DNA of 64,000 nucleotides from Candidatus Peregrinibacteria bacterium CG11_big_fil_rev_8_21_14_0_20_49_14 (GCA_002787035.1 PCVP01000012.1:1-64000); one strand, 5' to 3'. Shown: positions 8,782 through 19,065, numbered from the stretch's first letter. Program-made: numbers and translations. The notes: a model not told the origin generated them from the letters alone.

Positions 8782-9732
8782 CTAGCGATATGCCTGCAAT
8801 GACTTTCGGGTCAGGAGAAGAATGCCCGCAACGCTGAGCATGAGTACCACCCATATTGCACCTCCTGTTTCGGGCTGATGCATGGGACGCTGAACGTCTC
8901 CTGCAAATGCGGGGGGATCGTACGTTTCTATCGGCGGGGTAGGGAGGTCATCGTATGCATATTCGGGCGTTCGAAGCGGTGCGACACTGGAGCCTACTTT
9001 GTACGGGTTCTGCGGAATACCACTGGCATTGACAGGGGGAAGATTCTCCTCAGGCTCATCTGCAGGCTCTTGTGTGTTTTGCAGTGTCGTCTGATCCAAC
9101 TGTAACTGACGCTGAATGGCATCGAGCAGAGACTGTTCCGCCACACTGAAGTTGCTCGCAGTGCCGTTATCCAGAGGGGGTTGTGTGAGGGCATTGGAGT
9201 TCTGAGAAGGTATGCCACCTCCTTGGCCGATAGTAATCGTTCCTGTGAGGTTCGGATCCGTCGGTGAGAAATACGTATATGTACCGTCTGCTACATCTTG
9301 TGGAATTTTGTAGTTTGCGCTGTCTCCCTGAAACAATGTCGGCGTATTGAGACAATCGCCGTTTCCTGCGCAGAGAGTATCTGAAATGATGTATTGTGGC
9401 ACTTGTCTTTTGTTTAGCCATGTAATTGTTTCTCCGCGATCAGCTGAAATCTCCAATGGAATAAGGCCTTCCTCAGTTATTTCTATCGTCTTGTTTTCTC
9501 CGGCAAGTTGACCGGTAAGGTTCTGAACCCCTTGGTAAAACAATGTCGTTGCTCCCACCACAAGCAGTATTCCAAATACGGCTGCAGGTCTGCGTGACAC
9601 TGTCATAGTGTGCATTTGCTTCTTCGCAGGTGGCGCTGTTTCCTCTTTTTGAGCGGAGGTGTTCACTGCCCTCACGGAAACGAGCATATCGTCCTCGTCC
9701 AGCGTATGCCAATCAGGATGAATATCACTCAT
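8782..9732 (-). CDS. Sortase-anchored cupredoxin-like surface protein
   Basis: 316 residues. Residues 1-48 are cytoplasmic and 49-67 a membrane helix. About 82-170 form a cupredoxin-like beta domain (IEITEEGLIPLEISADRGETITW ... YTYFSPTDPNLTGTITI) that lacks the usual Cys/His/Met copper ligand set and instead has a CAGNGDC pair. A Pro/Gln-rich linker follows. The C-terminus, QPETG (286-290) then a helix and RKSLQAYR, is a sortase-type sorting signal. The ATG at 9732 overlaps the cohesin gene stop by 8 bp, so translation is probably coupled; the reading frame upstream of it is shadow. Last gene of the dockerin-cohesin operon. Confidence 0.7.
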   Translation of the reverse strand: MSDIHPDWHTLDEDDMLVSVRAVNTSAQKEETAPPAKKQMHTMTVSRRPAAVFGILLVVGATTLFYQGVQNLTGQLAGENKTIEITEEGLIPLEISADRGETITWLNKRQVPQYIISDTLCAGNGDCLNTPTLFQGDSANYKIPQDVADGTYTYFSPTDPNLTGTITIGQGGGIPSQNSNALTQPPLDNGTASNFSVAEQSLLDAIQRQLQLDQTTLQNTQEPADEPEENLPPVNASGIPQNPYKVGSSVAPLRTPEYAYDDLPTPPIETYDPPAFAGDVQRPMHQPETGGAIWVVLMLSVAGILLLTRKSLQAYR

Positions 9733-11329
9733 GGAGAGACGATGGGTTGTGTATGGCAATAAGTTGACGACGAGATGCGAGCAATGTTCCCATGCCCGCG
9801 CAGAGAATAAAGAGCAGTGCGATAGTGGAAGATGTGCCTGTTTCTCCGGGTACGACCTGCTGACCATTCACTTCGGGAATAAGTTCATTTGGCACACCGG
9901 GTGCAACGATCACTTGGTTTTCTACCAGCGGTGCGGTGGAACTGCCCGGATTTCCAACCTCCACAGCCACTTCTTGGCTGAAGGCGCTTTCTTCATCCTG
10001 TGCATTTGCGGCACGAACGGCAATGTAATAGGTCGTGCCGACAGGAAGTGCTCTCAATATGAGACTGTTGAGCTCTTTATCCACTGTCTTTCGCTGAATG
10101 TATCTTCCTGTCGTTGTGCCGTAATAAATATTGTACGCCTTGAGAGAAGATGAATTGAGCTTGTCCCACGCAAGAAGTATGGAACTTCCTTCCGTAGTCG
10201 TTCGTACGTTTCGAACTTGGAGCAACGAAAACGGAGTCCTGTCTTCCGGCGCCGGAGGCTTCTCCATCGTCTGGTTATCATCGGTAGTGTCAGTCGGTGG
10301 TTGTGAGCCGCTGTCATCCAGCAGGCCGGGAATTTCCGCATTGTTACCGTCGTTGTTTTGATTTTCCACATCGGTGTTCGACTCATTCTGCTGATTTACA
10401 GGAGAAGCATTTGGATCTTCTGATTGTGGCTGTGAAGCGGGATCCACACAAATTCCTTCCACGCAGTTAAAAGTCCAACAGTCAGCATCTTCCAAACAGG
10501 CGCCGCCGTCCCAGGAGAGTTCCCGCGGCGCATCTTGCGGTGGAGGATTTTGAGCAGGCTGCTCTTTTTCGCCATTTCCAAGCAGGTTTTCGGCAGACGT
10601 ATTCTGCTGGGGTGGCGGAGGAGGCTCATTGCTATTTTGCTGACCGGGAGACTCTGCAAAAAGCACATGCAGGCCGCCTGGTTCTTCTCCGACGATGTAT
10701 TCATCGTTGCCATTTTCCTTCGCTGTCACGGCAGAGTGGCCGCCGCGTTGCACATCGTAAAAGCTGATGAATGTTCCGGATTCCGGAGCAATCTTTGCTC
10801 TCAGTTGTACTCGGGCAACAGCCAAATAGCCCGCTTGATTTACTCCCTCGGCATCGTTACTTGCTTCTATCATGGCGTATCCGTTTGCGTGGTCGAAATC
10901 GGATTCTCCGGGAGTGACCATGGGAAAGTTTGAACTGACTTCAATGCGAATGCCTTCGAAGACATTCGGATCATATGCCAGCCAAGATCGAACGTGATTT
11001 ATTGTCTGCTTGCTCGGATTTCGTACCGCGACATCGAAGTTTAACACGTCTCCGGCACGCATTGGTGATGTTTTGAGAGTCTGCGGATCTTCCACCTCGA
11101 ATGCAGGACAGTTATCGCTGCCCAAACTCACAAGTTCTTCTACATCGGGTACCGGTCCCAAAATAGTGTCCCGGTCCTCACTCTGCAGTTCACAATGAGG
11201 TCTGAAGTACAACATGGCATCCGGAGTTGCAGCAAGCGCTCCCAGAGGGGCGCTGAGCATACCTGTGAGCATTGCTGCAGATATGCTGCGTGCTACGAGC
11301 TGCCTGTGATGGCTGCGATACGAAGACAT
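9725..11329 (-). CDS. Cohesin-like and FN3 surface protein with sorting signal
   Basis: 534 residues. A signal peptide (about 1-35, ending LGALAATP) leads to a cohesin-like beta-sandwich at about 88-225 (AGDVLNFDVAVRNPSK, LAYDPNVFEGIRI, GYLAVARVQLRAKI). A low-complexity Pro/Gln linker follows, then a four-cysteine knot at 278-294 (CLEDADCWTFNCVEGIC), a second linker, and an FN3 domain at about 367-458. PGETG (494-498), a helix and RRQ form a C-terminal sorting signal. Cohesins bind dockerins, and the upstream gene encodes one. The open frame continues to 11716, but there it overlaps the dockerin gene in another frame, so I start at the ATG at 11329, before the signal peptide. Confidence 0.75.
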   Translation of the reverse strand: MSSYRSHHRQLVARSISAAMLTGMLSAPLGALAATPDAMLYFRPHCELQSEDRDTILGPVPDVEELVSLGSDNCPAFEVEDPQTLKTSPMRAGDVLNFDVAVRNPSKQTINHVRSWLAYDPNVFEGIRIEVSSNFPMVTPGESDFDHANGYAMIEASNDAEGVNQAGYLAVARVQLRAKIAPESGTFISFYDVQRGGHSAVTAKENGNDEYIVGEEPGGLHVLFAESPGQQNSNEPPPPPQQNTSAENLLGNGEKEQPAQNPPPQDAPRELSWDGGACLEDADCWTFNCVEGICVDPASQPQSEDPNASPVNQQNESNTDVENQNNDGNNAEIPGLLDDSGSQPPTDTTDDNQTMEKPPAPEDRTPFSLLQVRNVRTTTEGSSILLAWDKLNSSSLKAYNIYYGTTTGRYIQRKTVDKELNSLILRALPVGTTYYIAVRAANAQDEESAFSQEVAVEVGNPGSSTAPLVENQVIVAPGVPNELIPEVNGQQVVPGETGTSSTIALLFILCAGMGTLLASRRQLIAIHNPSSLHE

Positions 11330-11352
11330 GAGAAGAAGGAAGGTGTACCTGA

Positions 11353-11679
11353 TTACAGGGAGAGATCTCTGAGGATGCGAATTGCATCGTCTACTGTCAG
11401 AAGCCCATCTCCATTGGGATCGGCTTTGAGTTGCTGAGGGGTGGCCACTTGGTACCCTTGGGCAACTTCCAGGATTGCAATTGCATCCCGGACAGTAACC
11501 TCTCCGCTGCCATCGATATCGCCTGCAATCTGAGTGCTTCCTGCTTCTATGAGAGAAACAGGCTGCACTTCTCCTGCCGACTGTACCCCCAGTGCGAACG
11601 AGCTCACTACGGCGAGAGCGCTGAGCGTGAGCACATGTAAGTTCTGCCTGGAGGCAATGGTGCGGATATGTGTATACAT
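11353..11679 (-). CDS. Secreted stand-alone dockerin
   Basis: 108 residues: a signal peptide (about 1-35) and, at 52-107, a duplicated dockerin type I calcium-binding repeat, DIDGSGEVTVRDAIAIL and DPNGDGLLTVDDAIRIL. The acidic positions of each F-hand loop are intact. There is no catalytic or binding module, which is unusual; most dockerins are tails of larger enzymes. It lies 23 bp upstream of the cohesin gene on the same strand and presumably docks on that protein outside the cell. Start: ATG at 11679 with TATAAT 8 nt upstream. Confidence 0.85.
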   Translation of the reverse strand: MYTHIRTIASRQNLHVLTLSALAVVSSFALGVQSAGEVQPVSLIEAGSTQIAGDIDGSGEVTVRDAIAILEVAQGYQVATPQQLKADPNGDGLLTVDDAIRILRDLSL

Positions 11680-11687
11680 TTCTATGT

Positions 11688-11716
11688 ATTATAGGATATT
11701 TTGGCTTTTCTCTCAA
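11688..11716 (-). promoter_or_regulatory. Promoter TTGAGA-17-TATAAT for the dockerin operon
   Basis: On the minus strand, TTGAGA (11711-11716) and TATAAT (11688-11693) are exactly 17 bp apart; the ATG follows 8 nt after the -10 box. Confidence 0.7.
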
Positions 11717-11804
11717 TGTACCGCATGTTGACTTATCTGTAAAAAGATCTCCTGTATGTACAGTGATTTTTGCGCAATTTGCGGGTACGGTAGAGCCATC
11801 TTTT

Positions 11805-12773
11805 ATGTCTCAATTTCATCTTCTCATTGGTCCCAATTCCTTCGAGATATCCCAAGAAAGGCTTCGTTGGAAGCGCGAATTTCAAGAAAAGCATGGCCCG
11901 GAGAATCTTTCTGTACTCGACGGTCGGAAAATCACATTCCGTGATCTTATGGATGAAAGCGCGGTTGCCCCTTTTATCGCACAGAAGCGCTTGGTGATAG
12001 TGGAAGGAGTACCCAAGGGAAAAAAAGGGGATATTGCCGCATTGCAAGATGCAATACATCCGGATGTATTGGTGCTATTTACATTGGAGACTGAACCGGG
12101 ACGAAAGGAAAAACTTACAATTATTCAGAAAGAACTCAAAGAAGCTTCTCATGTAAAACAGTTTCCCATGAAAACCAAACATCAACTTTGTGCCTGGATA
12201 GACGAGTATCTTGCCAGACAGGGGTCTTCCGTCTCCTCCGAAACGAAAACGGTACTGCTTTCCATGATCGGTGAAGATCAGCAGCTTCTGTATCAGGAAA
12301 TTGCAAAAATAGCTCTGTATGCATCCGGCAGACAAATACAGCCCGATGACGTACGCAGTATGGTTGCGTGTTCGGCAGAACGTGAAGTGTGGTTGCTTAT
12401 GGACTTCCTCGGAGACGGTAACGTCGATGAGGCGTTGCGATACATACGTACTTTATTAGACAGAGGTTTCAGTCCTCATGCACTGTGGAGTATGTTCCTT
12501 TGGATGGTTTCTCTTCTGGTGCAGGTTGTGGCGTATGTGGAGGCCGGTGAAAAAAATCCCCGGAATATAGCCAAAGATCTGCATACCAATGAAGCGGGCA
12601 TACGAGCAATTCTCCCTTCGGCAAAAAAAATGAACAGAGATTTTCTCTTACGAATACTGGATATCGCCTTGGATGCGGATCTCGGATTAAAAACAGGTCA
12701 GTACAAGGAAACCGGTGAAGAACCCGAAGAGATTCTTGCTCTCATAGACAGGTCAATACTTTCTTTTGCCTAG
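11805..12773 (+). CDS. holA: DNA polymerase III subunit delta
   Basis: 322 residues from the ATG at 11805. The pattern HLLIGPNSFEISQERLRWKREFQ at the start, SVLDGRKITFRDLMDE, and RLVIVEGVPK fit the AAA+-like delta subunit that opens the sliding clamp within the clamp loader. The P-loop is absent, as expected for delta. The C-terminal third (AEREVWLLMDFLGDGNVDEAL, PHALWSMFLWM) matches the collar domain. In-frame sequence upstream of 11805 does not look like protein. It converges on a small gene with a 4-bp overlap. Confidence 0.85.
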   Translation: MSQFHLLIGPNSFEISQERLRWKREFQEKHGPENLSVLDGRKITFRDLMDESAVAPFIAQKRLVIVEGVPKGKKGDIAALQDAIHPDVLVLFTLETEPGRKEKLTIIQKELKEASHVKQFPMKTKHQLCAWIDEYLARQGSSVSSETKTVLLSMIGEDQQLLYQEIAKIALYASGRQIQPDDVRSMVACSAEREVWLLMDFLGDGNVDEALRYIRTLLDRGFSPHALWSMFLWMVSLLVQVVAYVEAGEKNPRNIAKDLHTNEAGIRAILPSAKKMNRDFLLRILDIALDADLGLKTGQYKETGEEPEEILALIDRSILSFA

Positions 12774-13171
12774 GCGTTTTCTATTTGATCCAACAGAGCG
12801 TCTGCCGCCGATTCATCGTTTATAGAGTACTGCGCTTCTGCAGATTCTCTTTCCGTTCTCTTCTCTCTGCGTTTCAGCTCCGTTTTGCGAATGAGTTCTT
12901 CCTGACCTATTTCCTGAATTTGCTTGGAGTACTTTTGGTCTATGGCTGCCAGTTGCTGTCGTTCATTCATAAGTATTCCGTTCAAATTTTCTATTTGGTC
13001 CGGAGTCATAATAGGGAGGATGTTAATCCAGTACTGCCGTTCCTCGTCATTCATGCTTTCGGAAGCAATGATAAGTTCTATGAGTTCGGGGAACTTCTGA
13101 CGAAGGTCGTCGGGAATAACCAAATTTTGCGTTTGACCTTGTCCCTGTGATTGAGCCGGAGGTTCAGCCAT
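12770..13171 (-). CDS. Coiled-coil hypothetical protein
   Basis: 133 residues. After a Gln/Pro-rich N-terminus (PPAQSQGQGQTQNLVIPDD) the protein is helical and charged, with a likely coiled coil at 70-115 (ERQQLAAIDQKYSKQIQEIG, KRREKRTERESAEAQ). No enzyme motif or membrane segment is seen, and I do not recognise the family. TACCCT 6 nt before the ATG is a weak -10. It lies 49 bp downstream of greA and may be cotranscribed with it. Confidence 0.6.
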   Translation of the reverse strand: MAEPPAQSQGQGQTQNLVIPDDLRQKFPELIELIIASESMNDEERQYWINILPIMTPDQIENLNGILMNERQQLAAIDQKYSKQIQEIGQEELIRKTELKRREKRTERESAEAQYSINDESAADALLDQIENA

Positions 13172-13220
13172 GTGTTCAGGGTACGTGGTTTTTCACGAGT
13201 GCTCAAGCCAAGCACTCCGC

Positions 13221-13724
13221 TTACGCCACCTTCAGTATTTCGTACTTCAGCTCTCCGCCCGGCGTTGACACTACGGTAACATCACCCTTTGCTTTGCCGA
13301 GAAATGCTTTTCCGATAGGGGACTCGTTACTGATTTTATGGTCAACAGGATCCGCTTCGGTGGAACCGACGATGGTGTACGTTTCGCAATCGTCTTTTCC
13401 GCTTTTGCTTTGCACTGTGACGGTGGACCCTATCTCTACCAATTTGCCGGAACGAGCATCTTTCTTATCTGCGATAATTCTGGCATTTTTAATCTTATTT
13501 TCCAGCTCAAGAATACGTCCTTCCACGAATGCCTGTTCGTTCTTGGCTTCTTCGTACTCGGAGTTTTCTGAAAGATCGCCGTAGGAAATAGCTTCTTTCA
13601 ATCTTTGTGCGACCTCTTGTCTGCGAACCTTCTTTAAGTATTCCAGTTCTTCTTTCAGCTTTTTCAAGCCTTCTTTGGTCACAAAAGTTTGATCTTCATC
13701 GAATATATTGTCGTCATCGGCCAT
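13221..13724 (-). CDS. greA: Transcription elongation factor GreA
   Basis: 167 residues from the ATG at 13724. The N-terminal coiled coil carries [20 protein letters not shown] and [20 protein letters not shown], the acidic tip that enters the RNA polymerase secondary channel and stimulates cleavage of backtracked transcripts. The C-terminal FKBP-like domain shows [22 protein letters not shown] and [18 protein letters not shown]. This is the standard layout with a short acidic N-terminal addition ([12 protein letters not shown]). In-frame codons upstream of 13724 are unlikely to be translated. Confidence 0.95.
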   Translation of the reverse strand: MADDDNIFDEDQTFVTKEGLKKLKEELEYLKKVRRQEVAQRLKEAISYGDLSENSEYEEAKNEQAFVEGRILELENKIKNARIIADKKDARSGKLVEIGSTVTVQSKSGKDDCETYTIVGSTEADPVDHKISNESPIGKAFLGKAKGDVTVVSTPGGELKYEILKVA

Positions 13725-13804
13725 AAGAAATACGTTGGAAATAAGCCGCGGAATTGTACTGGATGGGTGCACAAACGGCAAGAATCTTATGGGTATTTCC
13801 TCGG

Positions 13805-16800
13805 TTACTGCTGCAGAAGGTCCGGCCAGCGCATTAAGGGCAAATTCTCGACATCTTCCTGGGCAAGAGCTTCAATGATACGTTTGGCCAATTGGACATT
13901 TGTAATAAGGGGTATTCCCTGATCCACCGTCATACGGCGAATGTAGTATCCGTCCGTTTGTTCCGTACCTGTTGAGTGCGTGGGGATATTGATTACCAGG
14001 TCTATTCTCTTTTTTTCAAGGTACTGGCGAATATTCGGATCTCTCGGCTCCGAAACTTTATGGAGAAGCGCAGATGGTATTCCTCTGGATTCAAGGAACT
14101 TATGGGTGCGGTTTGTGGCAAAGAAAGAGAATCCTTGTTCATGCAGAAGCTGAACGGCAGGAAGAAGATCCACTTTGTCTTCCAGTCGCCCCACTGTGAG
14201 AAGAATATTCTTTTTCGGAATGGAAAATCCCACTGCAATGAGTGAGTTTAACAGCGCTTGTTCCGCATTGCTTCCGAAGCATGCCACTTCTCCGGTACTT
14301 GCCATTTCCACACCCAAGCGGGGGTCCGCACCTTTCAGGCGACTGAAGCTGAACTGCGCTGCTTTTACCGCGACGTGGTCTAAGTCTATGGTCTGGTAGC
14401 GCTTCGATGTATCGGCCTTTCCCAGAAGAGCCTGCGTTGCGATGGTAATGAAATTTTCTCCCGTCACCTTACTTGCGAACGGAAAGCTTCTACTTGCTCG
14501 CAGGTTACATTCTATTACCTTTAATCTGTTGTGCTTTGCCAGAAGCTGAATGTTGAACGGTCCTGAAATACACAACTCTTCGGCAATCTTCTTCGCAATT
14601 TTTTTTACTCTTCTTAACGTGGCAAGTGTGACACGTTGAGGAGGCATAACCATTGTCGCATCACCCGAGTGCACTCCCGCATGTTCTATGTGTTCGGATA
14701 TCGCGTAAATGAGAAGTTCGCCGTTCTGTGCTACTCCGTCGAATTCAATTTCTTTCGCAGCGACTTCGAATTTGGAGATGACAATCGGGGCTTCTTTGTT
14801 TACGAATGCACTGCCCTGAATATATGTATCCAAATCTTCCTGGGAATGCACCACAGCCATGGATGCTCCCGAGAGCACATAGCTTGGTCTTACTATTACC
14901 GGGTATCCGACTTCGTTTGCAAAGTTCTCCGCGGACGGAAGTTCGGTAAATTCTTTCCACTCCGGCTGGTCTATGCCGTGCGTATCCAACAGGGAACTGA
15001 ATTTGTTACGGTCTTCTGCTTTGTCTATATTTTCCGGATCGGTTCCGAATATGTAGATTCCTCTGTCAGCGAGTTTACGCGCAAGTGAATTCGGAATTTG
15101 TCCGCCCATGGATACCACGACACCTTTCGGCTCGATGACATCGATAATGTCTCGCACTCGCTCTTCGGTAAGTTCTTCGAAGAAGAGAATGTCACACTCA
15201 TCGTAATCCGTACTGACTGTTTCGGGGTTACTGTTTATCATCACCACCTCGTACTTCTGTTTCTGTAATTCATGCACGGTCTGCACGCAGCACCAGTCAA
15301 ATTCCACGGAAGAACCTATGGAGTAAGGGCCGCCGCCAAGTACGATCGCTCTCTCCTGGTGTGCGGGTGTTGCGAAAGAGACATCGGATTCCGTTCCATG
15401 GTAGGTGACGTAAAGATAGTTTGTTTTGGCCGGGAATTCTCCCGCGAGAGTATCGATCTGCTTAACGATAGGCACGATGCCCTCGCGAATTCGCGCAGAG
15501 CGCACTTCTTCGGCATCCGTACCCGTAAGCCATGCGATGCCCGTATCTGAAAATCCCATTTTCTTCGCCGTTTTCATATCCTCGCCGGATGGAACCTTTT
15601 TCCCTTGTCGCATTTTTTTCGCATGCGTCGTGCATGCTTCTATTCTCTTTAAGAACCATTTGTCTATTCCCGTTGCAATGGCGACTTCCTCGGTGCTCCA
15701 TTCTCCCATGAGCGCATCTGCCAATGCGAAGAGTCGTCGAGGAGTAGGACGCTTTAGTTCGCCCGATACATCTTGTATTTCAAACGGATGAGGCAACAAT
15801 CCTTCGGCACCTATGTTTAACATGCGAATTGCTTTTTGCAGCGCTTCTTCGAAAGTTCTTCCCAACGCCATTACTTCTCCGACAGATTTCATTTCACTCG
15901 TTACCCGCTGAGAAACGAAGCGAAATTTCTGTAAATCCCACCGAGGCATTTTAACGGCAACGTAATCCAGTGAAGGTTCAAAATCCGCACATGTTACCTG
16001 TGTGATGGCGTTGGTGAGTTCCGGCAGTGTGTACCCAAGACCAAGCTTTGCTGCAACGAATGCAAGAGGATACCCGGTCGCTTTCGAAGCCAGTGCGGAA
16101 CTTCTGCTCAGTCGTGCGTTCACTTCTATCACTCTGTACGCGCGAGACCGAGGATCCAGTGCGTACTGAATGTTACATTCTCCCACAATACCAAGATGTC
16201 GTATGACTTTCAGAGCAGCCGAACGCAGCATTTGGTAATCTTCGTTATCCAACGTTTGGCTCGGTGCTATGACTATGGACTCACCGGTATGAATACCGAG
16301 CGGGTCCACATTTTCCATATTACATACGGTTATACAGTTATCGCATCGGTCACGTACCACCTCGTACTCGATTTCCTTCCATCCTGTGAGGTCTTCCTCC
16401 ACCAGAATTTGCGGTGATTCCACGAATGCGGTCTGCGCTATTTCTTTTAAGTCTTTCTCGTTCATTGCACGCCCGCTTCCTTTGCCCCCCAGTGCGAAAG
16501 CTCCTCTTATAATCACGGGGAATCCGATGTCTTTACCTGCTTGTAACGCTTCTTCCATGGTTTCACATGCGAACGAACGTGGAACGGGAATGTTTATTGT
16601 CTGCAGCTCTTTATTAAAGAGGGCGCGGTCTTCCGTTTTCTGAATACTGTCCACGGGTGTTCCAAGGACTGCAATATTGTTTTTTACCAAAATGCCGCTT
16701 TGCGAAAGTTTTATGCCGCAGTTGAGCGCAGTCTGTCCTCCGAAGCTCAGTGCAATACAGTCGGGCTTCTCCATTTCTATGATTCTCGTCACAAAATCCG

Positions 16801-17068
16801 GCACAACGGGGACGAAGTACACGCTGTCTGCCAGATTCCAACTCGTTTGATTCGTCGCAATGTTCGGGTTAATGAGAACAACCCGGTGTCCTTCTTCCTT
16901 AAATGCTTTTATCGCCTGGCTTCCCGAGTAGTCAAATTCACCCGCTTCACCTATCTTTAACGCACCGGATCCAAGCAGCAGAATTTTCTGCGGATTTCCG
17001 GATTTTAAAAAAACGTCTCTGCCGCCCCGGGAGGGCTCTGCAGAGCCTGCGTGCTGTTTCGTAATCAT
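13805..17068 (-). CDS. carB: Carbamoyl-phosphate synthase large subunit
   Basis: About 1087 residues from the ATG at 17068 (an in-frame start at 17107 is possible). Two ATP-grasp halves are visible: the first begins [24 protein letters not shown] and contains [11 protein letters not shown]; the second begins [20 protein letters not shown] and contains [10 protein letters not shown]. The C-terminal MGS-like allosteric domain starts near [14 protein letters not shown]. The enzyme makes carbamoyl phosphate from bicarbonate, ATP and ammonia. The glutaminase subunit carA and other pyrimidine genes are not in the window, so ammonia supply or a distant carA must be assumed. The [16 protein letters not shown] form differs from the commonest bacterial version. 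Confidence 0.93.
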   Translation of the reverse strand: MITKQHAGSAEPSRGGRDVFLKSGNPQKILLLGSGALKIGEAGEFDYSGSQAIKAFKEEGHRVVLINPNIATNQTSWNLADSVYFVPVVPDFVTRIIEMEKPDCIALSFGGQTALNCGIKLSQSGILVKNNIAVLGTPVDSIQKTEDRALFNKELQTINIPVPRSFACETMEEALQAGKDIGFPVIIRGAFALGGKGSGRAMNEKDLKEIAQTAFVESPQILVEEDLTGWKEIEYEVVRDRCDNCITVCNMENVDPLGIHTGESIVIAPSQTLDNEDYQMLRSAALKVIRHLGIVGECNIQYALDPRSRAYRVIEVNARLSRSSALASKATGYPLAFVAAKLGLGYTLPELTNAITQVTCADFEPSLDYVAVKMPRWDLQKFRFVSQRVTSEMKSVGEVMALGRTFEEALQKAIRMLNIGAEGLLPHPFEIQDVSGELKRPTPRRLFALADALMGEWSTEEVAIATGIDKWFLKRIEACTTHAKKMRQGKKVPSGEDMKTAKKMGFSDTGIAWLTGTDAEEVRSARIREGIVPIVKQIDTLAGEFPAKTNYLYVTYHGTESDVSFATPAHQERAIVLGGGPYSIGSSVEFDWCCVQTVHELQKQKYEVVMINSNPETVSTDYDECDILFFEELTEERVRDIIDVIEPKGVVVSMGGQIPNSLARKLADRGIYIFGTDPENIDKAEDRNKFSSLLDTHGIDQPEWKEFTELPSAENFANEVGYPVIVRPSYVLSGASMAVVHSQEDLDTYIQGSAFVNKEAPIVISKFEVAAKEIEFDGVAQNGELLIYAISEHIEHAGVHSGDATMVMPPQRVTLATLRRVKKIAKKIAEELCISGPFNIQLLAKHNRLKVIECNLRASRSFPFASKVTGENFITIATQALLGKADTSKRYQTIDLDHVAVKAAQFSFSRLKGADPRLGVEMASTGEVACFGSNAEQALLNSLIAVGFSIPKKNILLTVGRLEDKVDLLPAVQLLHEQGFSFFATNRTHKFLESRGIPSALLHKVSEPRDPNIRQYLEKKRIDLVINIPTHSTGTEQTDGYYIRRMTVDQGIPLITNVQLAKRIIEALAQEDVENLPLMRWPDLLQQ

Positions 17069-17208
17069 GTTCCTGCCGAGGGTAGAGTAATACAACCGGT
17101 CGCACAAGTTCTTCCCCGACTTCGTTTCCCGTGCCTGTGAGCAAGTCTTGTCAATTGTGGTTTTTGCCTCCGATAGTTAGCCTTACGCTACCCCCTTCTC
17201 TTCTTTAC

Positions 17209-18063
17209 ATGCGCGCGTCATCCACGTTTTCAATACTTATTGTGCCGCTGGTATTTCTTCCGGCATACGGAGCGTTTGCAAGTGAGGATTTCGATTACCT
17301 TATGGGAGATCTGAAAAAATTTCAGAATGAATTGCAGATGCAACAACACAGTTCGGATATCGATTCGGATTCGCATAAAGATTCCTTGAGCGATGAACTG
17401 CTTCCCGGAACCGAGAGTGCGGGCGAAGAGAGAACACATCAGCGCACGTTCGATCCGTTTGTCTCGGTGCGCATAGACGGTGTACCCGTAGAGCTGAAAG
17501 ATGTTCCTTCGGATGCTTGGTTCGCCCCGTATGTGCGAGATGCGGCAGATAAAGGCATCGTATCCGGATACAGGGCTCAAAACGGGCTGCCTCTCGGTTT
17601 GTTCGGACCCGCTGACAACGTGACCATAGAGCAGCTTGCAAAAATTTCAGTGGAAGCTTCCGGAAAGAGTCTTGCAACATGTGCTCAAGGCACTCTGCAA
17701 AACAAGTCCGCCCTCGGCAGCTGGTCTGAGCAGTACATTCTTTGTGCGGAGCAACTGGGTTGGGCCGTATACAGCGACGGTTCGGTATTGGTGAAAAGGT
17801 CTGCTTCTCGTTCTGAGGTGGTAGTTACCGTCCTTCAGGCGTTCGATGTTCTGTTCGGTCGCGCACTGGGAGACGTATTTTCGGATGTCACTAATTCCAC
17901 GGAATTCAGTGGAGCAATAGAAAGAGCGGCATCCGACAACTTGGTCGCGGGGTATTCCGATACTTCGGGAAATCCGACGGGTGAATTTGGTCCGGCAGAT
18001 CCCGTAAACAGAGCGGAGATCGCCAAAATAATATCCTTGGCGCTACAGGTATACGCGCAGTAG
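17209..18063 (+). CDS. Secreted SLH-domain protein
   Basis: 284 residues from the ATG at 17209, chosen because it opens a clean signal peptide (about 1-24, ending AYGAFASED). Two SLH domains are visible: VELKDVPSDAWFAPYVRDA through GLFGPADNVTIEQLAKI, and LGDVFSDVTNSTEFSGAIE through FGPADPVNRAEIAKII. The segment between them may be a degenerate third. SLH domains bind cell-wall polymers or the S-layer and anchor proteins at the surface. No other functional domain is present, so it may act as a structural or accessory surface protein. Confidence 0.8.
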   Translation: MRASSTFSILIVPLVFLPAYGAFASEDFDYLMGDLKKFQNELQMQQHSSDIDSDSHKDSLSDELLPGTESAGEERTHQRTFDPFVSVRIDGVPVELKDVPSDAWFAPYVRDAADKGIVSGYRAQNGLPLGLFGPADNVTIEQLAKISVEASGKSLATCAQGTLQNKSALGSWSEQYILCAEQLGWAVYSDGSVLVKRSASRSEVVVTVLQAFDVLFGRALGDVFSDVTNSTEFSGAIERAASDNLVAGYSDTSGNPTGEFGPADPVNRAEIAKIISLALQVYAQ

Positions 18064-18066
18064 AAG

Positions 18067-19065
18067 CTACAGATTATGTCTGTGATGTTGACTCATGTGG
18101 TGTTTGTGCACCGTACTGTTCTTATGGACGCCAACGCGTTGCATCATGAGCACTCCGAGAACAATAAGTGTTGCTCCTGCGATTTGGTACAGGTGTATCT
18201 CTTCTTTGAGATACAGAGCGGCAAATATGATTCCTCCTGCAATTGCGAGAGTACTGAACATGGAAACTGTGGATACCTTCAGTGTGTCTATTGCTTCGTG
18301 ATAACTGTAAATTCCTAAAAATTTTGCGATAAATCCATAACAGAGCAGCGCTGTCATAAGTTCGGGAGGCATTGTGCGCAGCTCACTGAGTAACGTATTT
18401 TGCATGAAGACGGATACCGATACAAAGAAGGCCGACGCCAAAGATGCTCGCACAAAAATTATCACTTCCGGTGCCACGTCTGTCATATCTCGCTTTACGT
18501 ATGCTCCTCCGAATGAGTAGGCAACGGCAGAAAGCAGTACGAACGCATCGCCTTTGTTCAGTGCGATAGCCACACTGAATCCTTTCAGAGCCACACAAAC
18601 TATTCCCAGTACGATGACGCTGAGAGCGAGCATTTGGTACCTGGTAATTTTTTCGTGGAGAATGCATACGGAGAGAATGATGAGAAAAATCATTTCCGCC
18701 CTACTGAAGAGTTCCGCATTCACCGCGGTTGTAAGATGTAATCCTTTAAACCATAAGTACGGAGCAATAACCCCGCTCGTAAGACCAATGATGATAAGAA
18801 GAGTCAATTTCTTCGCGGGAATGCCCGCAATTTTTCGCAGTACGGGAAAGAGTCCGAAGGACATAATGACAAATAATCCGCCCATCATTTCACTCAGAAA
18901 GAGGAGAGAAAGAGGGGAGAATGCTGTTGTGAGCTGTTTTCCGAATACGGGGTACACCGAACCTGCCACTACCATGCATGTAAGGCTGATTCCCCCTACA
19001 ACTGCAGAATTTGTACGAGAGACATTTCTCTCTACCACCGGAAGTGTCAAAGCCAGTTCTTTCAT
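18067..19065 (-). CDS. EamA/DMT-family transporter
   Basis: 332 residues with about ten membrane helices in two EamA repeats (about 20-160 and 175-310). Typical stretches are GGISLTCMVVAGSVYPVFGK at the start, GVIAPYLWFKGLHLTTAVNAELF in repeat one, and KFLGIYSYHEAIDTLKVSTV in repeat two. Members export or import small metabolites such as amino acids or nucleotide sugars; the substrate cannot be read from sequence. The His-rich tail (HKNSTVHKHHMSQHHRHN) is unusual and could bind metal. TATATA lies 7 nt before the start. Confidence 0.8.
   Translation of the reverse strand: MKELALTLPVVERNVSRTNSAVVGGISLTCMVVAGSVYPVFGKQLTTAFSPLSLLFLSEMMGGLFVIMSFGLFPVLRKIAGIPAKKLTLLIIIGLTSGVIAPYLWFKGLHLTTAVNAELFSRAEMIFLIILSVCILHEKITRYQMLALSVIVLGIVCVALKGFSVAIALNKGDAFVLLSAVAYSFGGAYVKRDMTDVAPEVIIFVRASLASAFFVSVSVFMQNTLLSELRTMPPELMTALLCYGFIAKFLGIYSYHEAIDTLKVSTVSMFSTLAIAGGIIFAALYLKEEIHLYQIAGATLIVLGVLMMQRVGVHKNSTVHKHHMSQHHRHNL

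Noticed and set aside
11330-11716. N-terminal extension of the cohesin protein's open frame
   Set aside because: It overlaps the dockerin gene in another frame. The dockerin has a promoter, signal peptide and clear domain, whereas the extension reads as low-complexity shadow.
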